Shown here: positions 46,293 to 56,792 of the stretch, in pieces
Layout of the letters: each line of letters opens with the position of its first letter
How positions within the stretch are numbered: position 1 is the stretch's first letter
Notes under the pieces: model-generated
Seen by the model: only the letters and a program-made list of their open reading frames with translations
Databases searched by the model: none
What the model was told of the DNA's origin: nothing
Assembly (NCBI RefSeq): GCF_022201045.2
Contig: NC_068559.1
Location: 28,341,501 to 28,405,500 of the forward strand
Reading direction: 5' to 3'
Origin: Citrus sinensis
Taxonomy: Eukaryota; Streptophyta; Magnoliopsida; Sapindales; Rutaceae
Length of the DNA: 64,000 nucleotides
Program-made: the position numbers and the translations under genes

Positions 46293-46484
46293 GGTGTGAT
46301 TAGGAGTGAGGTATTGTAGATTTTAAGCTACGGCTGCTGTGGAGTAAAAGCTATAGCTGTAGAGTAGAAGTTGAAAAAAAAAATTTACTGAGCTGTCAAA
46401 GCCCAATTATAAATGTTACCAAACACCTTAATAGCTGGACTTTGACAGTCCAATCATCTTAGCACACTCCCAAACGGGCTCTTA
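46293..46484. mobile_element. Possible older MITE into which the hAT element inserted
   Basis: Directly right of the hAT copy the sequence GGTGTGATTAGGAGTG resumes. About 190 bp later CACTCCCAAACGGGCTCTTA forms a loosely matching inverted end (on the other strand GAGCCCGTTTGGGAGTG). The interior contains an AAGCTATAGCTGTAGAG / CTGTCAAAGCC-type pattern often seen in small hAT MITEs. The left end would be the TTAGG just before the hAT target duplication. The pairing is weak, so this is a suggestion only. Confidence 0.35.
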
Positions 46485-47891
46485 GCCAGTTATGATGGCT
46501 CCATTAGTAAACTAATCGTAAGCTAAAACTATGAAGTGTCAGTGAAATATTTACAGCAAACAGAGGGTCATGCGCATACTCATGCTTCTTCTTTGTGCTT
46601 ATTATTATCTCAGTCACACTAACTAGTGAAGAAAGATACACAAATAATTTGAATATTTTAATTGTTACCGAAATTGCAGTGAAAGTCACTTTGACTAGGG
46701 GGTTCTTAAAGGGAGCATAAAATGGTTGGTTCAAGAATTATGGCTCTACCCTCCACTAACTGCAATGATGATTACTCAATTTAATTACTAACTAATAAGG
46801 GAACATTTGTGACGATACAGATAATGTATCGTCGAGGTTCAATGCTTCTAGTTATGGTACAATCAACCTCCAATGGCCCACTGCAAGTAAATAGTACCCT
46901 GTGTCGGCCATAAGTTTTTTAAGCCGTCCGATCTCTGATCGGTACAACGTAATTATTCATTAATTTTCTTTCATATATGCGAGCACCTATAAAATAGAGT
47001 CAAGGCTGTGACACTTGTGAGTTGTGACGCTATCATTTCATGAAAGCCGGTGTAAACCGAAAAAGGGGAGCTGGATCCAATTGGTTCTTTTTGGATTACA
47101 TGAATAAGAATCCCACTAGCTGTAGAATAAATTAAAAAAAAATTATTAAAACGAAATAAAATAAGGTGGTCCTGAAAGAATTTAACAATATGATGACGAT
47201 CATGTATAACATATATGCACTAAAAAATCAAAATCATCTCGAAGTTTTAGAATGCGCAGGCCTGTATATATAAAAATACATGACCCTAAAAACGGGGCTT
47301 GGTGCCTTATGAATAAGCAGTAATCTAAGCAAGAGCCAAGAGGGTTTTGATAGAGAAGTGATGTGAGTTTCATAGCATGGGCACAATTGATAACGGACCG
47401 TGCTTTATTTATTTATAATTATTATGTATACATACATATACATACTTATGAAAACGGGTTATGCGTAATTTGTGCATCGATCCCATCCATTGCTTAAAAT
47501 ATGTCGGCAGAGATCTGGTACTTGAAATCAATGGCCAAAAGAGCTCAAGGCACAGTTACTTTCAATTTTGCTGCTTAATTATTGAGTCATTTTTGTTACT
47601 GGGTTCTTGTTCTTCCCATCCTTCTTCAGAATTATGCATGGAGCCCTAAATATCATATGAAACATGTACACTATAACCATTAGTGTAACGGGGAGGCAGA
47701 ATGCATGTTTTAGACCTAAATTTTAATAACAAATGTTTGTTACCTCATTTCCTCTTTAAATGAATTATCGTAACTGCAATTCAGCATATGGAAACAACAA
47801 AAGACTGATCTCACAAGATCTGCGATCAAAATGTTGGTGGTGTTCTTTTCGTGTATTAAACGTTTATTAAAAATTGTGATTATGACGGAAA

Positions 47892-47927
<36 letters not shown>

Positions 47928-49997
47928 AGAAAAAGTAATGATTAAATAAAAATAAATTCAATCGAAATCGGTGGAGCCAATTGCTTTGTTAAAGGTAAGA
48001 ACGCCGAGGGTTCCGCACTGTACGCTGAAGACGAAACCGCAACCGAATTGAATTGACCCATCAAGTTGATTGCGACCTTGGGGCTGAGCAAAATATTAAT
48101 TAACATTGTTATTTCTTTTGATCTTACCTTGCGGAGTTCTCTGATTTTATCATGCTATACGAAGAATTTGATGTATATAAAGAGCTGGTAAAATGAGTTT
48201 TTATACTATACTTTGACAACTTATCTCTGAGAAAAATACATTCAGAGTCAATAGACCATTTCAATAGATAATTTTAAATCCATATAGTTTTAGAAATTAG
48301 CATTCAAATTCTCCCCAATTAGTGATTTCCACCAATTTTGACGGAGATAATGACACTAAATTACCATAATACTCGCTAAGAATATAAAGTAGTATGCATA
48401 TTTTATATCACCAAAATCAATGTGCCATAATGCCCTTATCCCATCCATGCAGATGGAATCACTCGCACAAGCGAACTTAAATTCCCATTTATGAGATACC
48501 GGAGATCTAGCAATCCATTTCTAAAAAGGTGAGATCTGGTTGTCTATTGAGACATGCCTTGAAGGTTAATTTAATTATCTTTTCTTTTTTTTTTTTCACT
48601 CGAGATGAGATCCACACAAAGGGCTCATCTAATAGTTGTCCAATCACTGTTGTTCGGAGGACCATTCGGTTCCTTGCAAATATAAACCTGCTCATCTCTT
48701 GTATGGGACAAACGTTCGTGTAGTGATTACTCAATTAAGTAGTCTTTATATTTCAAAATATTATCTAAAATAACATTATTTTCGGAACCGTTGAATCTAA
48801 ATTGTCAATGATAAAACATAAAATGCAAATTATGCATGATATAACTTGAGCAAAATTTGACATGTAACATGAGCCATTTTGATAATTTTTTATAATATGC
48901 AAGCTAATTAAGCCATTACTACTAATTCAAGTCATAGGAACAAAATGAACATTTAGCCCTTCCCTTCCCAAACACGTGGATAGAAAGCCTTTCAACAACA
49001 GTCCAACGGAGATCCCGATGTTTGACTGCCCAAAATTCACATTAGTTGACGGTCCAGCAGCTCTTGCATCCACTCGAATACGCGACCATCTAATAACCCC
49101 ACCACCCATCTAATCTCATCCTTCCACTTGGAAGATTCCGCGATTTGACCCGCGGGGCCATCTCCTAACACGTGTAGATCTTTAATTCGACAGTAAGTGA
49201 TAATATAATGGAACATGCCACAGGCGATTATTTTCCTTTGCTTAAGAATCAAGTTAACCTGTTAACCGTATATGATAATAGTTCTATATTAATAAAAGGA
49301 GATTCGAATCAGTCCCCACATTTGGCTCTTTCTCCATCAAACAGTCGTGCCCTTTCCTCTCGATCGACCTACAAAGAAAAGCTTCTTTATTTCTGGTTCT
49401 TTCTCAATTGTAATTAATCAATTAAAGCTCATAAAGTGTCTAGACTCTAAATGCAATTATAAAACTTTCTTTTATGCTAACAAAATAGTTGATTCTTGGC
49501 TATAATCTTAATGTTGGGACCACGAAGAGATAACTTATTTTAATTATGTTCAAGGTTTTAATATCATTGTTGATCTCATCTCAATTTAAAAAAAAAAAAA
49601 CGATAATTCTTTTATGGACACAAAATGTACACTTGTCTCTATCTAGCCATACCAAAAACATAGTAAAATGGGATCGTTTTGTTTTGTAACATCGTATTTT
49701 AGAAAAAAAAAAAAAGGAGAAATTCGTGAATCATGTTGTTCTAAAAATATAAAAATAGGCAATTGACAAAATGTTCACAAGCAAGAAACCTGTGAATCTT
49801 GTTGATCAAAATACTGTAGCTCCGTGCTTGTAGGTTTATCTTGCAAACGTCGGCTTTCATCAGTACAATAATATTGTTGCTGTAAAACAAAAACAACATC
49901 ATCGTTTTGTGAAAAAATAAAAACAAAATAACTTTGTATTTCTGTGATTGTATTCAGTAAATTGCAAATGTCGGCATTAATTTGTGGACTTTCACAT
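46485..49997. other. Intergenic desert
   Basis: About 3.5 kb of AT-rich DNA with no gene I can support. It contains a small perfect hairpin at 46811-46833 and an (AT)n(GT)n microsatellite at 47891-47927. Several 60-76-codon frames have no domain, no codon bias and no splice partners. Confidence 0.5.
47891..47927. repeat. (AT)n(GT)n compound microsatellite
   Basis: About eight AT units pass into ten or so TG units. Confidence 0.9.
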
Positions 49998-50481
49998 CGT
50001 TGCTGGTAATCTTTGTCATTGTTTTCCCCAATAGTTATTTACATGTTTAATATTAAAAAAAAACGACAACTTTTATTTTTATTTTGCGAATAAGTGAAAA
50101 CATTTTGGGTGCTTGTGTTGTATACAGATTATTCATTAAATTCTTGTCAATGTATGTTTACTTTTACCCAATTGGTTAATTATTCATTAAATTCTAGTCA
50201 ATGTATGTCTAGTTTTACCCAATTGGTTAAGAGATAAAAAGTAAGAATATCTAAAACTTTTTTTTTTATTTGGGTAATATTACCTGTTTGTATTTCTCAA
50301 ATTGATTGTGGTTATTTCTTCTTATCTCTTTGGTCACTATATTTGCAACGAGAATCAATTGGATCATATGTGAAAACGGTTTCCATTCAACTGTTTATAA
50401 GCAACCCACGATTTTATTCATTAAATGAAACATTAAAAAACTAAATAATTAAATATACAATGACAAAGATTACCAGCAACG
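49998..50481. repeat. Perfect 24-bp inverted repeat separated by 436 bp
   Basis: The 24 bases at 49998-50021 (starting CGTTGCTGGTAATC) are the exact reverse complement of 50458-50481 (starting CAATGACAAAGATT). No matching target duplications are seen outside, and similarity fades just beyond the arms. It could be the ends of an old MITE, a short inverted duplication, or an exonised hairpin. The interval also contains a 51-bp tandem repeat. Confidence 0.8.
50129..50230. repeat. Tandem direct repeat, 2 x 51 bp
   Basis: Both units contain ATTCATTAAATTCT(T/A)GTCAA, then TGTATGT and TTTTACCCAATTGGTTAA, differing at only a few positions. They lie inside the interval bounded by the 24-bp inverted repeat. 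Confidence 0.85.
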
Positions 50482-52026
50482 AAAGAAAGGAATAATGATC
50501 ATAAAATATCATGTTGCTTTCACCGTATACATATGTATATAAGCTTTGCCCAATAATTGGTTATGTCATCCCCTAACGTTGCGTGATTCCGTCTAAACGT
50601 TATTAATTTAAGGCAATTAACCTACACCCCCAAAAAATACATATATATCAAGATGATTGATAATTGAGATTGGCATACAAGGACATAACACCTCCACGTC
50701 AATCAAATGTGCACGGATCAATTGTTAGCCAAAACAAATAGATATAATTAATTTCGCCACCTTTAATAACAGAAAAGCGCGCAGCCGTCGAGTTTCAAAC
50801 CAATCAAACTCTTATGAATTGATACTAGGCTCTAGATTTCAAGCACCTACTATACTTTTCCCATACAGCAATTTTTTGTTTCATCGTGAGAAGAAAGAAA
50901 ATAGAATCACAAAATTAGGCCAAATTAAACGAAGATCTGCACGTACGTCTTTGCTGGTTGCTACATTGTTTGCTTAATTTGCTTCGTATTCTTTGCTTCT
51001 GCGGTTCAGCTACCCCAAAAAAAAAAAAAACGATGTTGCTTTTAATTTATTTAGTGCAGAATCTACTACATGAGCTATATCCATTGATATATTTCGATGG
51101 GAAAATTCACTTTTAGTTTAGAAGGTTAGGCGGCATTGACTCCCAACCTTAGTTAGGTCCTTGAATTTTCGAAAATAATTTGAAATATTGATATCGTTAA
51201 TATATGATGTTAAATGTTAATTGTTTTAGGGGAAAAACGATTTTTTTTTTTTTTTGTAAGGTGTCCCCTTACTTATAACATTAGTTAAACATTAACAGAA
51301 GCAACAATAAAGATATTTCAATTTATTTTTTAGTAGTAGGAGAACCAGTTGAAAATTGATGTTTAACCGTAAATACTAAAGGGAAATTTACCTATTTCAA
51401 TAATGTGGTATTATGAGTAATAATAAATTCTCTTATAACCATTTGGAAAATGTCTTTTGGAATCGCTATAATCGGTCCTTGCATTTAAAAGGTGCCATTA
51501 TCTAAAATGAGTTCAAGTTAATGAATCCAAAAGCTTAGTTTTAACTTTTAATATCAACATCAAGCCTTCTATTGGTGGGCCGTATTGAGGAAAAAAAGGG
51601 GGGGAAAAAAGAAGAAGAAGAAGAAATCAAATTATTGTAAAAGTTTGATCACTTGTTATTCACAAATTAATGATGTTGCTAATTAAATGATACAGTATTA
51701 TTCTAAGTTGTCTCTTTTTTTTTTTTTAATTTTGTTGTGTGAAATGCATTTTTTTTTTTGAGGTGTCATTCATCAAATGATTAATAATTTTTCACAAGTT
51801 TAAAGTGAATTAATTTCACCATCTCACCATCTATGAATGCCACATAATTTTAATGAAATTTAGAGATAAAATTTTAGAATATCTAGCACTCTCTCTTTCT
51901 TTTTTCTTTTTTTTAAGAAGGATGAAATTACTTTTTTAAAAATTTATTTATGATTGAAATATGGCGTAATTAATACTATTCATTTTTTAAATCTATATTG
52001 TTGTTTTTTTAAAGAAGCAAATTATA
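50482..52026. other. Intergenic, AT-rich
   Basis: I see no gene, RNA or bounded transposon here. It contains several A and T homopolymers of 12-17 bases. Confidence 0.5.
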
Positions 52027-52844
52027 GGATCCAGCTACGCTACCACCGTGGTATCTGTACCACTGGTTTTGTCTTTTGTGCCAGCAGTGTTGTAAAATTT
52101 CATTGAACCCCTTTCATTCATTTTTATTTAAGCTTTACTTCATAAATATTAAATTAATTTCTATTGCATCCATATAAACATTATAATTAGCACCTTATAC
52201 TATTTGTTATTTATACATTTTTCTTCAATATTACACTTTTATCACAATACCCCTCTCTTTATCACAAATACCGGCGAACCCGACCCGAATTTTGTTTCCA
52301 TTTCCGTCCACGCCACCGGCGAAGGTTGGTACCGATCGGAAGATCGCGCAACGCCGGTCATCTCCACACCATCCTTGTCACAAAAATAACCGGGTCAACT
52401 CGACCCGCGAACCCAACCCAGATTTTATTTCCGTTTCCGGCAACTCCACCGGCCAAGGTTGGTACCGATCGGAAGCTCGTATGACGCCGGTCATCTCCAT
52501 GCCATCCTTGTCGCTGTAAAGCATTTCGGAAAGCTGCCGATCGAAGCCGTGAAAAGTCACAGAATCCCCGCTTCAATTCGCCACTGTTTCTCTAGTTTCC
52601 GGTGACGCCACCACTTGAGTTTTGTTCTCCACAATTCCCTCTGTCTTTTCTGACCAACCACAGCCACCGGAGGAGCCGATTTGCCGTTGAAGGGCCGTTG
52701 AAGGATTCACGGGTTTGGGAGAAATGAACTTAATATTTGTGAAGCAAAATTTAAATAAGAATAAATGAAAGGGCTTCATGAAATTTTACACAAAAAAGAC
52801 AAAAGCAGTGGCACGGTGCCACTGTTGCACGATAGGCGAGTCCC
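52027..52844. mobile_element. Non-autonomous DNA transposon with long terminal inverted repeats (over 120 bp), 818 bp
   Basis: The first roughly 150 bp (GGATCCAGCTACGCTACCAC ... CACTGGTTTTGTCTTTTGTG ... AAAATTTCATTGAACCCC) reappear inverted at the right end (read on the other strand: GGGACTCGCCTATCGTGCAA, CACTGCTTTTGTCTTTTTTG, AAAATTTCATGAAGCCC). Flanks AAATTATA (52019-52026) and AAATTACA (52845-52852) match at seven of eight bases, a plausible 8-9 bp target duplication. The centre is GC-rich and holds a tandem repeat of about 133 bp (units from 52275 and 52408), each containing AAGGTTGGTACCGATCGGAAG. Long inverted ends with a foreign GC-rich filler resemble non-autonomous Mutator-like elements, though an 8-bp duplication would also fit hAT. 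Confidence 0.8.
52275..52520. repeat. Tandem repeat of about 133 bp inside the long-TIR element
   Basis: Two units start CGAACCC(G/A)ACCC and share AAGGTTGGTACCGATCGGAAG-type sequence, then GACGCCGGTCATCTCCA. GC content is far above the surroundings, so this may be captured host sequence; I cannot name its source. Confidence 0.8.
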
Positions 52845-53947
52845 AAATTACATTCACGCTTCTCAAAATTAAACCTGCAAACTTGAATCCTAATTAAACC
52901 TATCATATATATAATACTAAATTTGAAGTTCGTTTTGTCCCTATATTTTGAAGTTAATTCTCTTTTAATCCTTATATTTAAAAAAAAAAACCTCAAAAAT
53001 CATTGCAGTTAAATTATTGACACTCTTATCCTTACGTTTTGTTCCTTTTAGCTTGCTTTTATAATATTTTTTTTTTACAACAAAATTTCTTTTTTTTTGG
53101 ACATAAAAGAAAAAAAATTAAAGAATGTATGTATATTAATTTTTATCCGGTTGTAAACTTTAGTTTAGTGAATATTAAAGAATAAAATCGCTCCTATTGA
53201 AAATGTTTGGCAGCGACAGTTTTGGTTTACGAAAATATATTTTTATCATAATACGACAATCTACTTTTGTCTACTTTAATCAAGTATTGTAAAATAAAAT
53301 AAATTTATTTTTTTTTTTAGATATATATTTGAAAATAACTACAAGTATTTATAAGGCTCAAATGATGGAATCGCACACTTGGAGCACCAAAAAATAAAAT
53401 GAAGTTGATGTAGCTAGTAAGATCAACGCGAGGTTGTTTCACTAATTAAGCTGTATAATTGAATTATAACTAAATAGTAAAATAATTACCTAATCAACTA
53501 AAATCCCGAATTGCCTTCGTGAAAACAAGGCGCTCCCCCATTTCGGAAAGTATCCCTTCCCTCCAATCACCCTCCATTAAAATACTATTAATTCATGCGC
53601 GTGGGCCCCACGGCCCATCTCGCGCTAAATAACAGCCTCCCGAACTATTTCAGTTGACGGCGATTTTTCTAACTTATCTCCTTTCTATTCCCTTCTCTGT
53701 CAGTCTCTCTCTTCCGTTCTCTGTGTATTGGACGCGACCCACACACGCGCATAGCAGAAAAAATTAAAAAAGGAAAAAGCAAAAGCCTTGAACAGAATTT
53801 TTTTTTAAAAAAAAAAAATTAAAAAAACTACGCGTAGTCCTTCCTTCCTCCCCTATCTGTCACCAAAAACCCTAATAACACTTGCTTTGAACAGAATACT
53901 CTTTCATTTTACCTTTGTAAAATTCATTGAGCTCCACGGAGTTTCTT
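52845..53947. other. Promoter and 5' leader region of the WRKY57-like gene
   Basis: The stretch 53640-53947 is richer in C and T (CTCTCT, CCTTCCTTCC) and looks like the leader and proximal promoter. Upstream it is AT-rich and featureless. The start codon is at 53948; the 21 bases before it are open in frame but begin with TTG. Confidence 0.5.
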
Positions 53948-56792
53948 ATGGATGATAGTAGCAAAGAGAAATCGGATCGAGGCCAGTCGAGCTGGAAGCT
54001 AGGGGAGCCACCGGACGCGGGCTGCGTGAGTTATATTTTGAGCGAGTTTGGATGGAATCTGCAAGAGCATGAGAGTTCGACCAGCTACTTCGCTGCTGAT
54101 CATGAAAGATCCGATTTGGCGGGAAATATCAGCAGCAGTTTTCCGGCCGAAACTACTACTGACGGTGGCGGTTTGACAAATCCTGGAAGGTCTGCTGACG
54201 TGTCGACTTCGAATCCGTCGGTTTCGTCGAGCTCCAGCGAGGATCCGACGGAGAAGTCTACGGGCTCCGGCGGTAAACCTCCTGAGATACCGTGAGTGCA
54301 AATGAAAATCAAAATGAGTAATTTCGTAATTACATGCTTTTTTCAGTGGCAAATGCCATATCCAGTTTTCTTTTTTAACAATTTAAAATTTTAAAACCAA
54401 AACAGAGGATTACATCAGAAACCGTATTAAATCCGTCAACCGTTTGTCTGACTCAATTCTTTCTGTTGTCGTTTCTGTAACGGGTGCAAATGACGCTGTG
54501 TCTCCGTGCGGCCAAAAATCTGTCCCAAAAAAAAAAAAAAAGAAAAAAAAAGATGAGGTTCATGCATGTAGATCTATGAAGCTGAAAGGTAGTTTTGTAA
54601 TTTTAGCGAATCCATTGGGTCTGGTGAAAGAGAATTTTCAATAAATGAAAGTGTCTTTTTTTTTCTTTTTTTTTCTTTTTTTCAACAGCGCCGTTATTGC
54701 GGCAGAAATGGCGTTGCGGCGTGCTCTCTTTTTTTTTTTTTTTTTTAGGAATATTTTTTGGTTCGATAATACGTAACAAAAACAAGTGAAGAGAATATAT
54801 AGAAAGTGTTAGAAAGATTCTTATTTATTTGTTTATTTGATGCTTGTTTTTGAAAACTGTCTCTTGTTTTTCATCTGTATGACATATAGCTTGCTTTGCT
54901 TTAAGGAGTTTTTAGTGTTTTACTTTTAGCGGGTTCTTGAAGTTAGATGTTCAAATGTTGTTTGCTTAGCGGGTTCTGGGCATTTCATGTAATGAATGCT
55001 GTATTAGATTCTTCAGGTTTTCTTGAAGATTACTAGCGTTAATGTTTACTGAATTAAAATTTAATTGCTTTCATATATAGCGTATAGAATTGCTTTCATA
55101 TCAACTGCTGCTGTGTATGTAGTTTGCAATGAACTCATTGTGTTCCTTGTAGTGAAATCATTTCTTTCTCCATTCATTTCAGCAGTTTCGAGTCACTTGC
55201 TATTTGCAAATCTCAACCCTACTGAAAGATTTTCTTTGTTTATTTTCTTTAGTAGTAGACTCGAGAAATCTTCATGCTGATTGCGATTAATTATATATTT
55301 AATTTTTAGGAATAATTGTGCTGGCATATATAGCTGCATATGCATCTGTTTGTTGACCCTTTTTATTTAACTAACTTCTGATTTAATAAATAATTAACCT
55401 TCTTTATGTTAGTAGAGCTCCCTTATTATTATTATTATTATGGTATCGCAATTATGTGGAGGTGAATATCTAACTTTTCACATCCGAACACTGGTCCTTG
55501 ACCTTGTAAAGCAGATTTTGAATGACAACAATCATCAAGGGAAACACTTTTCTTCATGCAATTACACATATAGTCCATTGCATTGATAGGGTTCAGTCCA
55601 ATTATTCCTCAAGAGCAAAAGAATGGATACGATTGACAATTTATCACATGATTTCTTTCTGCCCGAGAGCATGCCTCCACTCAATCATTTATTTTGAAAA
55701 ACTTTAGGTTTTGCTTTCCTTTTCATAATTGTAGGTGAAATATTTTGCAGAAGCAAAGCAAGAAAGAAAGGACAAAAGCGAATTCGGCAGCCACGTTTTG
55801 CATTTATGACCAAGAGTGAAGTTGATCACCTTGAAGATGGATACAGATGGCGAAAGTATGGTCAGAAGGCTGTAAAAAATAGTCCGTTCCCTAGGTCCGT
55901 ACTTATTTCCCTTTAATTAAAAGAAAACCGACACTTTTCTACTTTCTAATCTAGTGCATTTTAGGTTTCTCAAATTATTATTTATTTGAGAATTTAATAC
56001 CTAAATTATAATTGAATTGTGAAATTATTTTACCAAACATATTTATTCGGATATATTTTTCTTTTGAACTAAATATACAAGTATCATCAAGAAATTTATT
56101 TGACAATCTATCACAATCTCAAACAGATAGTTAATCGAATCTTTAATCACGCCGATGATTGTTAGGAGTTTTCCTTTAGCCTTTGTTATGCTAGAGATAT
56201 AAGGGGAACTTTTTATAAAGTCATATATTTGTTAGAATCAATACTTCATGATTTTGCAAGTAATTTTATCGATTTGTGCATGCTTCGGATCACCTTGTGA
56301 ATGAGAAATGAGATAGATTAGAAATATTAGTTCAGCTGCTCTCTTTAATTTATACACATTAGATGGAAATGTTATGAAACTTCTTACTAGTAAATGAATT
56401 GCAGGAGCTACTACCGCTGCACAAACAGTAAATGTACAGTGAAGAAGAGGGTGGAACGATCATCTGAAGATCCCACCATTGTAATTACTACGTATGAAGG
56501 TCAACACTGCCATCATACCGTTGGATTTCCTCGTGGTGGACTAATTAATCATGAAGCAGCTGCTTTTGCTAGCCATTTGACTCACGCAATCCCACCATAT
56601 TATTATCATCAAGGAGTTCAGATAACCCAAGAAACTCCCGGTATCAAGCAGCAGTCACATGAAGAAGAATTAATCCCAGTTGAAGCAAGAGAACATGAAC
56701 CAAATGCGTTGCCCGAACCACCAGCCTTACCACCCCCCACGGATGAAGGATTACTAGGAGATATTGTGCCTCCTGGGATGCGCAATAGATGA
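53948..56792 (+). CDS. WRKY57: WRKY transcription factor, group IIc, WRKY57-like; 3 exons, 291 residues
   Basis: Exons 53948-54291, 55751-55894 and 56405-56792 total 876 bp with matching phases. The N-terminal region contains ILSEFGWNL and a Ser-rich [12 protein letters not shown] block. The single WRKY domain has the intact heptapeptide WRKYGQK (residues 148-154) and a C-X4-C-X23-H-X-H zinc site (Cys168, Cys173, His197, His199), which defines group II; the preceding [20 protein letters not shown] identifies subgroup IIc. The intron after PFPR is the conserved R-type WRKY intron. The C terminus [13 protein letters not shown] is shared with Arabidopsis WRKY57 (At1g69310), which binds W boxes in the nucleus and acts in drought tolerance, jasmonate-induced senescence and defence. 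The first intron is 1.46 kb and contains an A-rich stretch near 54526-54550. Confidence 0.95.

Noticed and set aside
53800-54800. A and T homopolymers around the WRKY57 first exon and intron as possible retroposon tails
   Set aside because: No element body, promoter boxes or target duplications accompany them; they look like ordinary slippage tracts.
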